64,000 nt of DNA from Bathynomus jamesi (GCA_023014485.1 JAJOZX010001574.1:695001-759000), one strand, 5' to 3'; counted from the first letter of the stretch, positions 1 through 11,095 are shown. Translations and numbers: made by a program. Notes: generated from the letters alone by a model not told the origin.

Positions 1-341
1 AGGCGTGGTTTATAATGAGTGGGGCAATGAAGTAGCCAGTTATTTTCGTGATGGCTGAGGAAGATGTTCGCTAGAGTGGCACTTAAGGGGATCCCATAGC
101 TAATGAGTCGGTTTGTTGATAAAGTTGTTGGTTAAAGAAAAAATCTGACAAAACATGAATTTACCAAACTGCTTACGCTCGCCGCCTCAGACACCTATTT
201 TTTCTTTAACCAACAACTTTATCAACAAACCGACTCATTAGCTATGGGATCCCCCTTAAGTGCCACTCTAGCGAACATCTTCCTCAGCCATCACGAAAAT
301 AACTGGCTACTTCATTGCCCCACTCATTATAAACCACGCCT
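1..341. repeat. Inverted 5' arm of PLE-1
   Basis: Bases 1-143 are the reverse complement of 198-341 with one single-base indel (a run of four versus five C/G). The spacer is about 54 bp. The downstream arm lies inside the reverse transcriptase reading frame, so the upstream arm is a truncated copy of the same element in opposite orientation. Such inverted partial copies are typical of Penelope-like elements. The repeat may continue left of the window. Confidence 0.9.
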
Positions 342-1268
342 ATATAAAAGATACGTTGATGACACCTTTCTCCTTTTTCACAATGCCAACCACGCCCCCC
401 TTTTTCTTAACTACCTTAATTCCAACATAAAAACATTAAGTTCACCAAAGAAGACGAATCCAACAACACCCTTCCCTTCCTAGATATTACAATAACTAAA
501 CAAAACAATAAATTTAGCACTTCTATATATCGAAAACCCACGTACACAGGCCTGGGTACTAATTTCCTAAGCCACATCCCTTTGCTATATAAAATAAACA
601 GTATTAAAAATTTTAATCCACGTGCCTACCATCTTTGCTCCTCGTACTTATCTTTTCACCATGAAATAGAGTTAATCCTTAAATTCAGCATTAATAACTC
701 TTTCCCAAAACATCTGTTACAGTCTTTAACCAGAAATTTTCTTAATAATATCTATCAACCCCCCTTAAAATTCCTACTGTTAAAAAGACGTACAATATTT
801 TTCATTCCCTTATTATGACCATATTAGCCATAAAATACTCCCAGAACTCCGTCTCTTACTCACGCCGCTTTACCCCCAAATTAAATTTCATTTCGCTTTT
901 ACCAACAACAATAGTATCAAATCCTACCTCAACCATAAAGAAAAAACACCCAGCCACTTGCTTCGTCCACTATCTACGTTTTTGATTGTGTTCGCTGCAA
1001 AGCGAACTATATTGGCAGTACCATCCGCAAATATCAAACAAGAGTGGACGAGCATCGTGGGATCTCTACAAGAACTTCACAGCCCCTGAACAAACCCTCC
1101 AAATCTGCAATAAGGGATCACTGCCACCTCCACAACCACCCGTTACTTTCCTCCAATTTCAAAATTATCAACTCAGCCAACCAACTAATCGACCTCCGCA
1201 TACTTGAGTCCCTTTACATCCTTAGTATCCAGCCAACCCTCAACGATTACAGTTCCGCTTTCATTTAA
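150..1268 (+). pseudogene. PLE-1: Penelope-like reverse transcriptase + GIY-YIG endonuclease, decayed
   Basis: Three reading-frame pieces (244-483, 582-818, 986-1268) follow one another in the order of a Penelope-like polyprotein. The first has the RT block MGSPLSATLANIF, which precedes the catalytic YVDD at about 348-359. The second is the RT thumb-like region. The third reads YIGST followed by R and EH residues at the spacing of a GIY-YIG nuclease. PLE proteins prime reverse transcription on nicks made by this nuclease. Frameshifts near 440-470 and in 820-985 and the missing N-terminal half make it non-functional. It differs clearly in sequence from the PLE at 38005-47150, so it is a separate family. 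Confidence 0.88.
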
Positions 1269-1398
1269 ACATTGCCAAATAAACTTTCAAAAGAAATCCA
1301 CTATCACTCCGCCAGACTCCATCGTCCCAATGGAATTCTTTCAACAGGCAACCATTCCCAACCTTCTGTATAATTAGTCTCATTACAATCTGGTAAGA

Positions 1399-1668
1399 AA
1401 TTTTACAATTCTGTTTCACTTAAACCATTTTATTTTTACTTTTCATCCATACTTTTATACTTTATATCATTTAACTTTTAATCTTTTAATTTAATACATA
1501 TTGTAACTTGCTTTTAATTTTCGCTAATTGTGTAATTTTGCAATTCTGTTCTACCAAAACCATTTTATATTTTACTTATTATCCATACTTTTATTCTTTA
1601 TATCATTTAACTTTTAATCTTTTAATCTAATATACATTGTAACTTGTTTTTGATTCTCGCTAATTGTT
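1399..1668 (+). repeat. 134-bp tandem duplication in PLE-1 3' region
   Basis: The AT-rich block that starts at 1399 recurs from 1533 with the same order of words (ATCCATACTTTTAT, then TATATCATTTAACTTTTAATC, then a TTGTAACTTG-type end). It lies between the end of the coding remnant and the hammerhead-like motif. PLE-3 also has a tandem duplication at the matching place (38339-38590). Confidence 0.75.
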
Positions 1669-1736
1669 GCGCCATTTTAATTTGTTGTTCGTTTATTTAT
1701 TATACTTATTTATTTTTACTTGTTTTAAAATTTTTA

Positions 1737-1775
1737 GCACTGATGATGGAAATTGAATTTTTCCGAAACGTCTGT
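1737..1775 (+). ncRNA. Hammerhead-like ribozyme motif of PLE-1
   Basis: CTGATGA at 1740-1746 is followed by one extra base, a 5-bp helix (GGAAA 1748-1752 with TTTCC 1760-1764), GAAA at 1765-1768, and the palindrome ACGT ending in a cleavage-type TC. Only three flanking pairs (GCA with TGT) support stem I. Penelope-like elements are known to carry hammerhead ribozymes. The core fits, but the weak stem I and the extra base before stem II make activity uncertain. Confidence 0.55.
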
Positions 1776-1868
1776 CAATAAACATGTACCATCTTTTCGT
1801 CCTCCTATTCCTCGCTAAGTTACGCTTCCCTAAGAACAAACCATTCAACCAAGTTATATATATATATA

Positions 1869-2768
1869 CGGGCGTCCCAAAAAAATGTATACACACTTTA
1901 AATAATTATAAAGGCAGTGTTTATTAAAATACATTTCATTTTCAAAATGTAATAGAATCTACAGACATTATTTAATTGTTTTGTCAACGCCTGTTTTCAA
2001 ACTGACGTCCGTTCTGGTCCAGGCACTGCTGATAACGCGAAGCAATGGAATCGCAAACATCACGAAACATTTCGTTTGGTATTTGTGTGCATTCTCGTTC
2101 AATGGCTGCTCTCATTCAGCGACTGTTGCAGGTTTTATAGCGTAGACTTTGTCTTTTAAGTATCCCCATAAAAAAAGTCTAGTGGTGTGAGGTCTGGTGA
2201 ACGCGGAGGGTATTCTACAAAACCCCTTCGTCCAATCCACATCCACATCGTGCCAAGTACTACTCGCAATACTCCACTCTTCGGTCCGGATCATCTTCAT
2301 TAATAGCATGGACTAATCTTGGAATGTAACTTTTCCATTGACAGCGCTTCAAAATGCGTTGGACAGACGATTCTGAAATTCCTACCTCACGACTCGCTTG
2401 CCGCACAGATTTTCTTGGACTTTGGTGATACGTTTCCAGTACTCTTTCTTGCTTTGTGGGGCTTGTCGATGTCCGTGGTCTTCCGGAACGCTTCTTGTGG
2501 ACATTCTGAACAGTTCTATCGGCTTCAAACTTATCTCTAATTCGAGTGATGGTAAGTCGCGTTGGTGGATCTGTTTGAAACTCCCTCCTAAACTGTCTTT
2601 GCACTTCAACTGCGTTTTCACACTTCCAGTAGCATTTTAGAATGAATTTCCTTTGTTCAAAGCTTAGTCTGACTGCCATTATTAATTCTAATGGGTTTAA
2701 CTTGGAAAGAAAGAAACATCAATTGAGCTATCAGCTGTTAAAGTGTGTATACATTTTTTTGGGACGCC

Positions 2769-2771
<3 letters not shown>
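1869..2771 (-). mobile_element. Mariner-type deletion derivative A, copy 1
   Basis: Imperfect terminal inverted repeats beginning CAGGGCGTCCC (left end lacks one A) bound a 903-bp element sitting in (TA)n with TA at both sides. The body encodes the two ends of a mariner transposase and lacks the middle. A second copy with the same structure lies at 47453-48357 in the opposite orientation, so the deleted form has itself moved or been duplicated. Confidence 0.92.
2112..2679 (-). pseudogene. Mariner transposase, internally deleted (element A, copy 1)
   Basis: The 139-residue N-terminal part (2260-2679) contains a helix-turn-helix DNA-binding region, the GRPRT hook and a second HTH. The C-terminal part (2112-2309) resumes at a block ending LFLWGYLKDKVY. 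The stretch expected to hold the first two catalytic aspartates is missing at the junction, so it cannot cut DNA. The C-terminal part is also broken near 2115, where the copy at 47545-48241 stays open to its stop. The family belongs to IS630-Tc1-mariner with the DD41D-like FLWGYLK end. Confidence 0.88.

Positions 2772-2801
<30 letters not shown>
2772..2801. repeat. (TA)n microsatellite
   Basis: Pure TA repeat directly abutting the right end of mariner A copy 1. Confidence 0.98.
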
Positions 2802-2803
<2 letters not shown>

Positions 2804-2830
2804 AACTCAGAATGGTCCCCTGCGAAACTT

Positions 2831-3486
2831 ATATGTTAAACACAGACCGTGCATGGAACAAAGAACTCTTCTGGGAAAATTAAATCCACTATAGTCCGAA
2901 TAAGTAATGGTAAATGACAAATACCATAGTTTTTCTTTTTCATGATGCTAGCCCGACGTGGGCAACGGGTCTCTCGCAAAGAGGTCCCATAAATATAGCT
3001 TCCCTCACCAGCTATCTGCAAAGCAGACAGGATCCAGCTTTGGGACATGGATCTAGGGTTTAAAGCAAGCCTAGTCCCACTACATTTAGAACCTCTACAG
3101 TATATAAGTAAAAGACTCGTTGCATTCACGTCGGATTGAATAAATCAAAGAAAAAGGGGTAACTATGTATTTATTGTATTTATTCAATCCGACGTGAATG
3201 CAACGAGTCTTTTACTTATATAGAGGTTCTAAATGTAGTGGGACTAGGCTTGCTTTAAACCTAGATCCATGTCCCAAAGCTGGATCCTGTCTGTTTTGCA
3301 GATAGCTGGTGAGGGAAGCTATATTTATAGGACCTCTTTGCGAGAGACCCGTTGCCCACGTCGGGCTAGCATCATGAAAAGAAAAACTATGGTATTTGTC
3401 ATTTACCATTACTTATTCGGACTATAGTGGATTTAATTTTTCCCAGAAGAGTTCCTTGTTTCATGCACGGTCTGTGTTTAACATAT
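2831..3486. repeat. FB1: long foldback repeat
   Basis: Arms of about 310 bp (2831-3145 and 3178-3486) are near-perfect reverse complements around a 32-bp centre. The arm unit runs, outward from the centre, from CAATCCGACGTGAATGC through CCCACGTCGGGCTAGCATC to GGTCTGTG. The same unit recurs at 54634-55205, 57720-57945 and 62975-63205, usually ending next to (TA)n. No coding sequence is visible. It may be a terminal repeat of an unidentified retroelement placed head to head, as in the PLEs here. Confidence 0.9.
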
Positions 3487-3965
3487 TATTATATATTATA
3501 TATTATATATATATATATATATAATCATTGATGTATTCATAATTTAAGTGGAATTATGAAGAGTTAAACTTCTTTTTACACAGAGCCCCATTCCGCCCAG
3601 AGCCCATATCAGGGTACAAGCAACTCGCAGTAGCATTGCCAAGCAAATAGGGGATGAAAGTACTGACGAGGCTTTCGTATGTGGTTCATCACAACTGAAA
3701 GCAGTAATGCTCTGGGTTAATTTAGTCCAAAGAACAGCCCTATCCGTATTCAATTTATTGCGATTTTCGTTAGTTTGTATTGTATTGTGCATGATCCTTC
3801 AGGAGCAAGATGCATCGGAAGTTTGTGTTTCCTCACTAAGACAGCACAAATTTACCTGTATCAACCACAGTCACACTCGTACTACCTCAGTCTTACTCTA
3901 CACAAACTGGACCAAAAACCACGAGTATCTGCAATTGTAAACCGTTCGTATACAGTTTAGAATAT
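3487..3965. other. No recognisable gene
   Basis: Starts with a short impure TA array (3487-3525), then non-repetitive sequence. Short open frames on both strands show no motif or family resemblance I can recognise. Confidence 0.6.
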
Positions 3966-3966
3966 T

Positions 3967-4011
<45 letters not shown>

Positions 4012-4055
4012 ATATATATTATAGACTCAACACTATATATATATATATATATATA
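3966..4055. repeat. (TA)n microsatellites
   Basis: Two TA arrays separated by a short unique piece (TAGACTCAACACT) and followed directly by SINE1. Confidence 0.97.
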
Positions 4056-4336
4056 ATGCGCCTCGGTGGTGTAGTGGTTAGCGTATCTGACTACGAATCC
4101 ATCGGCCCCGACGGCAGCCGGCGCGCAGCAAACCCCAGCTGTTCATCCTTCCACACAGTAAAGAAAAGTGATTGGTAGATAAATGGGTACCGTAGGTGGC
4201 CTAGTGGTTAAGACGCTGGGCTGCTGATGGGGCGTGGTTCGGATTCCACGTTAAACTGTAGGTCTAAGGTGGAGTGAAAAGCTTGACCTTCGTCAGAATG
4301 AACAATTCGGGCGGAAGCTAACGAAAGGTTATATAA
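4056..4336 (+). mobile_element. SINE1 (dimeric tRNA-derived SINE), copy 1
   Basis: Two tRNA-like monomers lie in tandem. The first has an A box TGGTGTAGTGG, and the second, about 110 bp on, has an A box TGGCCTAGTGG. A common tail follows (GGTTCGGATTCCACGTTAAA, then AAGCTTGACCTTCG, then AAGGTTATA). RNA polymerase III would transcribe it from the internal boxes. Here the first B box is damaged. Related copies lie at 10740, 19385, 23284, 37654 and 63305. Confidence 0.88.
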
Positions 4337-4344
4337 AACGAAGA

Positions 4345-4730
4345 AATTAATATAGGAAATTATCGTAAAACTGGTACTTCACCTCAAACTGAACCCAGTA
4401 ACCGGTGAAACACAATTCGAAATAGGAAAGATAGAATGTGTAGTGTTCCCAAACTAAAAGCCAAACAAGCAAAACCTTCCTGAAAGAAAATAGCTTTGTT
4501 GTCTGAAGCCCAAGACTATTTTACCAGTTACCAAAAGAAATGACATACGACTGGTGTTCATGTGGATGTCTTCAAAAGACCAGACACCTGTCTCAGGACA
4601 ATCCCAGATGAGCCGGGTGTACTTGGTTGTATGAGGTGGAGAAATCAAAAAAATCAGTTCTCTCCTACACCAAGTCAGATCAGAGGTAGGGACACGAGCC
4701 TGACCTCCGCGCGGAACCAATGATAAGTTG
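4345..4730 (+). mobile_element. CR1-like LINE 3' fragment, highly diverged
   Basis: Read on the plus strand, the sequence follows the LINE C-terminus seen at 56773-56960, including the KLVPNL and VPKLKA words and the FTLNEN-like stretch, but with many frameshifts. It is an old 3' fragment of the LINE family found intact in outline at 48655-52400. It sits directly after SINE1. Confidence 0.6.
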
Positions 4731-4736
4731 ACATAC

Positions 4737-4746
4737 ACACACACAC

Positions 4747-4791
<45 letters not shown>

Positions 4792-4803
4792 ATATATATA
4801 TAT
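4737..4803. repeat. (CA)n/(TA)n microsatellite
   Basis: A short CA run passes into TA repeats with a small interruption. Confidence 0.97.
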
Positions 4804-5249
4804 ACACATGAATGAGGAGTGAAAAGGACCAAGACAAAACACTGAATCGTTAAACATAAACTTAAAAATGAAATTTTAGCTGAAAATATTGAATGAATGA
4901 AATTATTTTGATTTGGGTTCTCTTCTTTTTCTATTGGTGGGGGGGGGGCGCTTTTGTGGGTATTCACCCTTGGCCCCTCCTTCCTGCATAAAAAAAATAT
5001 AATTAAAATCATAATTATATTCTCAAATGAAAAACATTTTGAGAGGTTGTCAGGTCAATTATATTCCCTTATTACACTCCAAATACCCTCCACCGTAACC
5101 CCCAACTGCCCCGAAAATAAACCATGCAGGTTTTTTTACCCCCCCCACTATTTCATCTGGGTGAAACTATTAAGATTAGAAGAAATTACAATATTTAAAA
5201 TATTTTTTTAATATTATTTTTCTTTTTAATGTTTGTTATACTCCGTTTC

Positions 5250-5250
<1 letters not shown>
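4804..5250. other. No gene; possible LINE tail
   Basis: AT-rich sequence with a run of nine G at 4941-4949. The words GGCCCCTCCTTCCTGCATAA at 4972-4991 resemble the 3' end of the LINE tail at 36600-37065 (CTCTTTTCTGCATAAAAAA), which hints at a decayed LINE end. Nothing else is recognised. Confidence 0.4.

Positions 5251-5308
<58 letters not shown>
5251..5308. repeat. (TC)n microsatellite
   Basis: Almost pure CT repeat with one interruption. Confidence 0.98.
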
Positions 5309-5309
<1 letters not shown>

Positions 5310-7958
5310 AATTTTGTAGTGTTTAAAGCCTGAATTAAAGCCTGAATTAAAGAGCGAGAATGAGTTTGAGTGTTGGTCACTTAAGATGTGAATAGAGCGA
5401 ATAGTAATTAGTTGGTTGTTATAATAGTTGTAAATTGAGATGAGCAAAATATACTTACCACGCAATTGTCGAGTTTTTCCTTCGAACCAATTACGATACT
5501 TTTCATACTTTTCACTCGACAACCAAATAAAGACACGAATAAAAATAATTTCAAAATCATTTTAACTTTTTAACTCACGAAAACTTTTCGATTTCAAAAT
5601 GTTTTAAAAACTATTAATTTTATGAAGAAGATAAAATAGACGATGTTACGCAGAGCAATGCCTAGGAATAAAGATGGCGTCGTTTGAAAAGACGAGGTTT
5701 TATTACACCACAAAATGAGATTTTTACCATGAAGTGGACGTTATTATCTCTTTTATTTCATGTAAATAAACTGTGTTTTAAGAGTTTAGTTTTCAACTTC
5801 CCATTAAATGTTTTAATTTCCTTGAATCTGTTTTGCAAATGCGCGCTCCGATGCGTTTTTTTTTTTTTTTTTTACTGTGACGTCAGAGACACTTCACTTC
5901 CTGCTATGAACTTCCGGTTTGGGTACACGCTTACCAAAATGATTATTTTAAATAATAAAGTTAGAGGTAATTTCGTTTCACTAAAACTTTATTTTTTTTT
6001 AATGCCCAAAATGTCTTCGACATTATTTTTAGAATGGCTAAGCGACAAAAGCAGAAAATGCTTTAATATAAAGTTGCACAAGTTTGAAAGTGCCATAATT
6101 TTTTAACTTTTTAAGATATTTCGACGAAATAGCTTTAAAAAGTTAAAAAGTTTTGTCACTTTTAAATTGGTGCGACTTTTAACTGCGTTTTTTGGTGTTT
6201 TTTAAAAACTTACGTCGCTTAGCCACTTCTTCCTAGGATGGTCTCACATAATACTCGTAAGAACAGAATGAAACATTTTATTTAAAACCACCGAGTATGT
6301 ATGACCATATTAGGTAGAAAATATATCTATGTAAACCACAATGTATATTCAGAGGATCAAAACGACATACGACACGATGACTGGACATATTAAAATATAA
6401 TTCTCTAATTATTTCTACATTACCATCCTCGAAATCATCAAGAATCTACGCAATGTCTTCCATGAATATGTCTTTCGAAGAACAATACAGTGTACAAAAT
6501 TCCAAAATTATTTTAATGTCTGCGAAAGGAGAGACAAACTCGGTAGAAAAAGATGAACAATTATTGTAAAGTCTAGTAATAAACCGTATTTATATCCTAT
6601 GTCCACATCATATAGAGATAACACTCCTCAAATTTACCGAATGCCAAATGCCCACATTTTGTAACGAAAGTGACGGGTAGATTCGGAAAGAAACGTGATC
6701 TTGAAACTTCTTTCAGAGAGAAGTTAGAATGGATTAAACCCCAACTTTAAACTGATGCCTACATATTTGCATACAAAGAAATCTACGTACAACTAGTTAG
6801 CTTCTCCAATACGCGTTAAATTTTCACCAAACCAACAATGTTATCTAGAGGGAGTTCTCTGAAATAATGGCGACCCGCAAACAAGCTGGGACAATCTAGT
6901 ATGATTACGAGTGTCAAGGTCTATGTGGAACAATCTTTCTTATTTCCATTGCACTTAACAAACATCATCCTTTTTTAGCTTGAAGTCTCGTTTGGTAAAA
7001 CTACTTGGTCACCTTTGTAACCTTTTTATGTGAAATTAAATCCCGAAATTCTAACATAGATTTCAACCTGAACATATTCACGCCTCCTTCCTGCATAAAA
7101 AAAAATAAAAAATCTCCGACATATTTAATATTCAGTAAAATTCAGTTATATATAATCATTTCAGTGACATACTATGTAAATTTGTGTCATATTCATGTAC
7201 GTAAATATTCTTTGTATGGCGATACACTCCTATGTCAAAAATGAGTTCTCTCTTCATCATTGGTTAAAAGTAAATAAGAGCGAGATATTTTGTTATGAAA
7301 GTGATCTTTCGTCTGAATTGAATTTTAGTTCGGTTTAGAAACAAAATTTGTTGTTAATTTTATCTTAAAATTTAAACATCACGAATTCCTTGTTTATGTT
7401 TCCTTGTTTCCTCGTTCACTGTCACAAAATAATACATACTTCTTCTCTATTTAGTGTGGTAACTTCCTGTTATGGAAAACTAAACTCTTCGTTTCGTTTC
7501 CTCGTTCGTTTCTTTGAAGAAATCCATACCTTACGTCGAAACCCATTTTGATTTCTTGACAGATTTCACATGAAAAGGGTTTCAAGAAAGGATGAGTCTT
7601 CCCTTAATATTAAATAGAAAACGGCAGGCAACATATTTGTAGAAGACATTCAGCAAAATCGTTCGTAGTAGATTTTATTAACGTTTGTCTCTCAATGACT
7701 CCTCAGAACAGACAACTTCGTTGATCGAATGTCTCAAATGATCCATATCTAACGCGTCTTCTTATCGATCGAAACCGCTAAAAACAACGTTAAATGAGAT
7801 CAAACACGCGTTTGGTTTATGTGAGCAAACAATCAACAAATAAATAGGATTAAATAAAGCAACTGGTCTACGTCGCGAAGGTTCGGTCACTGCAGTGTTT
7901 CACTCGGAAAATCCACACTTTCTCTTTCGGTTCGACAGACGTACGTATATAAAGGTTA
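5309..7958. other. 2.6 kb without recognisable genes
   Basis: Contains a 17-bp insert-like duplication at 5332-5350, a poly-T run at about 5857-5873 and AT-rich unique DNA. A 140-codon open frame at 5684-6106 is rich in F and runs through the poly-T, and I do not regard it as a gene. The words CGCCTCCTTCCTGCATAA at 7082 repeat the possible LINE tail seen near 4980. Confidence 0.5.
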
Positions 7959-7959
7959 C

Positions 7960-8125
7960 GTGCATACAACGATTCCGGCCCCATCACTGAAGTTAAGCAA
8001 CGTTGGGGTTAGGTAGTAGTAACTGGATGGGTGACACCCTTTTGCAGTCAGATGATATAGCGACCCGTGTTCGGATTCCTCGCTAAGCTGTAGCCTCCTC
8101 TATCGTATGGCCCAAACATTTTGGT
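7960..8125 (+). mobile_element. 5S rRNA-derived SINE, copy 1
   Basis: The words GAAGTTAAGC and GGATGGGTGAC match the 5S rRNA internal promoter (A box and C box) in correct order and spacing. A SINE body follows, with GTGTTCGGATTCCTCGCTAA then GCTGTAG. The 5' end of 5S is missing and the copy is diverged. Related copies: 14040-14235 (minus) and 21112-21215 (plus). Confidence 0.75.
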
Positions 8126-8258
8126 ACGGAGGCAAAGTAAGTCAATTCACAGCATCAAAGCGTAACACAGTTTTCCGATTCCGTTGATAAAATTTCAATG
8201 TACAGGGTGTTTATAAAGTCCCTACCTATTTCGTTGAATTAACGGTTTTTATTTATTT

Positions 8259-9337
8259 TTGTTGCAGAACCTTATGAAAATGAATGTACAAGAACGGCTG
8301 ATGGTGGTGACACTTCGGATTAAAGGAAAGAAATGCAAAGAAATTAGAGATATATTTGAAAGAACATTTCGCAAGCCAGGTCCAACAGACAAAACAATTC
8401 GTGATTTGCTGAATAAATTTAAAAGAACGGGATCTGTTCATGATGAGTCAAGATCTGGACGTCCAAGTGTCTCTGAGCATGCTGTAAATGCGGTAAGTAA
8501 TGTTATCGATGAACATCCAAGTGTCTCTGAGCATGCTGTAAATGCGGTACGTAATGTTATCGATGAACATCCAAGCATGTCAATTCGCACCACATCACGC
8601 AGACTCGGGATACCCAAATCAACTGTCCACAAAATTTTGAAATCGACGTTGAAGAAGAGAAGTTATCACATTCAGGTGCTTCATGACTTACATGAAGCAG
8701 CTTATCAAAGCGAAGTGCAATGTGTGCCGATCTTGTTGAACACATTCAGAATATAAATTTAATGGACCAGATTCTCTTCGGTGATGAGGCAATTTTCCAC
8801 ACGTGTGGAAAGGTTAATCGCCATAACTGCCGCATATGGGCTAATGAAAAGCCATTTGATTTCTATCAGTGGAAACGAGATTCTCCTAAAGTTACTGTCT
8901 GGTTGGGTATGACAAATCTAAGATTAATGGGCCCTTTTTCTTTGCTGAAGCTACAGTTACAGGGCTTATTTATCTGGACATGCTTCAGCAATTCCTGGAA
9001 CCCCAGCTTCATTCAGATGACATTTTAAACAACGTCGTCTTTCAACAAGATGAGGCACCTTGTCATTACGCAAACATTGTTCGTGAGTACCTAATTGAGG
9101 CAACAGGGGGCGGCTCGATCTCCTGACCTAACGCCCTTGGATTTCTTTGCATGGGGCTTTATCAAATCAAACGTCTATCAAACGAGGGTTACAGATCTGC
9201 AAAATTTACGTGCTCGTATCGTAACAGCAGTTACAAAAATAACCCCTGTTATGCTCCAAAATGTGTTCCGCAATGCTGCCGAGAGATTCGAACTCTGTAG
9301 AGATACTGGTGGTGCTCATGTAGACTCATATGCTTAA
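8259..9337 (+). pseudogene. Mariner-type transposase B, frameshifted
   Basis: Segments 8259-8756, 8720-9028 and 9095-9337 cover the whole protein. They hold an N-terminal HTH, a GRPSV hook, a second HTH (SIRTTSRRLG), the first catalytic block FGDEAIF, the second acid region (FQQDEAP, with the usual G replaced by E), and the third block RSPDLTPLDFFAWGFIK. At least two frameshifts separate the pieces. The third block places it with the DD41D-like group seen elsewhere in the window. It is non-functional. Confidence 0.88.
8463..8570 (+). repeat. 54-bp in-frame tandem duplication inside transposase B
   Basis: Two adjacent 54-bp units (8463-8516, 8517-8570) differ by one visible base (AAGTAATG versus ACGTAATG). 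They duplicate 18 residues (PSVSEHAVNAV and following) at the end of the first DNA-binding region. The frame is kept, so the duplication could have arisen while the gene was still translated. Confidence 0.95.
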
Positions 9338-9434
9338 ATATTCATTAAATATATGCCTTTATTATATTGTTATTGAATTTTACCCTTTTTGCTACGTTTT
9401 CATTGAAATAGATAGGGACTTTATAAACACCCTG

Positions 9435-9742
9435 TAATTAATTAGTAGCGGACTTTCAGCGGTGTGGCTCTGGTTTGCTCCCGCCTACTGGCATCTGGTT
9501 TGGGTTGAGTTGACCGTTTACCCTTTTAATGCTCGGGCTAAAGGTGACCATCTGGGAACACTCACCGCCACGTCGTGGGGAAATTAGCTTCCTGAATGTT
9601 TCTATTTTTTAGAAGGGAATAATGGTGCTGTAAATGTTCTTTTAAAGTGACCGCGTCGATGCTTTAAATACGAAGTCTCTTAACAAAGAATAGGATTCCA
9701 GTATTTGCAGTTACTTTACTTTTCCATATATATATATATATA
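9435..9742. other. No recognisable gene
   Basis: Unique AT-moderate sequence followed by a short TA array (about 9726-9743). Nothing recognised. Confidence 0.6.
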
Positions 9743-9800
9743 TTTAGGAGAAATCCAATGACAAGGAGAAATGTAAATGCCATGAAAAGTCTTCTTTAAT

Positions 9801-9838
9801 GCGCAACGTTTCGAGCAAATACGCTCATCTTCAGGCTG
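9801..9838 (-). ncRNA. Hammerhead-like motif (left arm)
   Basis: On the minus strand: CTGAAGA, one extra T, helix GAGC/GCTC, GAAA, palindrome ACGT, then T. It is the mirror copy of 10113-10150. Stem I is supported by only two pairs. Confidence 0.5.
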
Positions 9839-10112
9839 TATGATAACAATGTGAAATTAAAATCAATAATTGCAGTGAAAGGTTAGTTAGTTTCATTATT
9901 CCAGTGTACTATTGTTAATTTTTCCAGTGTAATTTCACATTTACTATATGTATTTAAAAATAGCTTCTTAATTTTAAATGTAAATCTGTATAACTTAGAA
10001 TTTAACCCTCTTTTTTCAGTCTTTTAAAGTTTGCCTTTATGAATAGGTTATAGAAATTTTCTTTGTCTTGTTTTTCATTCAATTATTGATTTTAATTTCA
10101 CATTGTTATCAT

Positions 10113-10150
10113 ACAGCCTGAAGATGAGCGTATTTGCTCGAAACGTTGCG
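10113..10150 (+). ncRNA. Hammerhead-like motif (right arm)
   Basis: CTGAAGA at 10118-10124 fits the CUGANGA core. One extra T, a 4-bp GAGC/GCTC helix around GTATTT, then GAAA and the self-complementary ACGT follow. Stem I is reduced to a GC/GC pair. Probably a decayed ribozyme. Confidence 0.5.
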
Positions 10151-10242
10151 CATTAAAGAAGACTTTTCATGGCATTTACATTTCTCCTTGTCATTGGATT
10201 TCTCCTAAATATTAAATTGAAGCTCTGTAGAAGCAAACCGCA

Positions 10243-10252
10243 TGATATATAT

Positions 10253-10282
<30 letters not shown>
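10243..10282. repeat. (TA)n microsatellite
   Basis: TA array between the PLE foldback and SINE2. Confidence 0.97.
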
Positions 10283-10283
<1 letters not shown>

Positions 10284-10289
10284 AATATA

Positions 10290-10435
10290 ATAAGAAAGAA
10301 GAACGACTTGTGTAGAAGAGTGTTCCGCACAAGATGAGGAGGGAGAACGAGCAAATGAAAAATGAGGCACCTCCCAGGAATCGAACCCGGGATCATCCAA
10401 TTGCCAGTCGGATATGTCACTGAGCTTGTGATTGG
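10290..10435 (-). mobile_element. SINE2 (tRNA-derived), copy 1
   Basis: On the minus strand a tRNA-like 3' half with B box GGGTTCGATTCC passes into the family tail (TGCCTCATTTTTCATTTGCT, then CTCCCTCCTCATC, then ACACTCTTCTACACAAG). The 5' half with the A box is incomplete here. Better copies are at 37428-37625 and 47215-47440. Confidence 0.8.
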
Positions 10436-10739
10436 AAAATTTAGTGATATGAAGCAGCTCAAAAAACTTTGTATACTGGTGGTAGATAATTTTGTGACCA
10501 ACTTTGGTAAATTATTAGTGGACTTGTAGTTGTGTAATTGGTTTGGTGTAATTGTAACAGCCTGGTGTTTGTGTAAAACTTGCATTATTTGATTTAGAAA
10601 TAAATGGTTTTATTAATTTACATGACTCGAAGATTGTTTGTTGAGGGACCCCAAGAATATTTTGGCTGCAGGGCCCAAAATCCTTAATACGGCACTGTGT
10701 GTGTGTGTGTGTATAGCACCGAATAATACGTATATATAT
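10436..10739. other. No recognisable gene
   Basis: Unique sequence with a short TG run (about 10696-10711) and a TA stretch just before SINE1. Confidence 0.55.
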
Positions 10740-10895
10740 ATAACCTTTGGTAACCTTTGGTTAGCTTCCGCCCGAATTGTTCATTCTGACGAAGGTCAAG
10801 CTTTTCACTCCACCTTAGACTTACAGTTTAACGTGGAATATCCGAACCACGCCCCATCAGCAGCCCAACGTCTTAACCACTAGGCCACCTAGGGT
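10740..10895 (-). mobile_element. SINE1, 5'-truncated copy 2
   Basis: Read on the minus strand it holds the second tRNA monomer (A box GGCCTAGTGG) and the shared tail including AAGCTTGACCTTCG. The first monomer is absent. Confidence 0.87.
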
Positions 10896-10956
<61 letters not shown>

Positions 10957-11095
10957 TACTATCTTTCGCAAATAGCGTTCCTGTATTCAACAAAATTTAT
11001 GGAATTAAAGCGGATAATTTATTCCGTGGTAAGAAATGTATGACGTCATTAAAGTCTGTTTTATATTATTACTTATTATAACATTATAATTCATA

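Larger units (their letters stand above)
8203..9434 (+). mobile_element. Mariner-type element B, near full length
   Basis: TIRs of about 35 bp start CAGGGTGTTTATAAAGTCCC, are flanked by TA on both sides (8201-8202 and 9435-9436), and enclose 1232 bp. The length fits an autonomous mariner, but the transposase frame is broken. A fragment of a related element in minus orientation is at 13654-13800. Confidence 0.92.
9743..10213. mobile_element. PLE-type foldback with two hammerhead-like motifs
   Basis: Arms of about 125 bp (9743-9870 and 10081-10213) are reverse complements and begin TTTAGGAGAAATCCAATGAC at the outside. Each contains one copy of the hammerhead-like motif (minus 9801-9838, plus 10113-10150). 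The 210-bp centre is AT-rich and non-coding. I read it as two terminal repeats of a PLE-type element placed head to head with the coding part lost. Confidence 0.75.

Noticed and set aside
2940..3000. Hammerhead motif in the FB unit (GATGCTAGCCCGACGTGGGC)
   Set aside because: The hairpin sits at a comparable place, but neither CTGANGA nor GAAA is present in any of the copies.
5684..6106. 140-codon open frame
   Set aside because: Low-complexity, Phe-rich, crosses a poly-T run, and has no recognisable motif.
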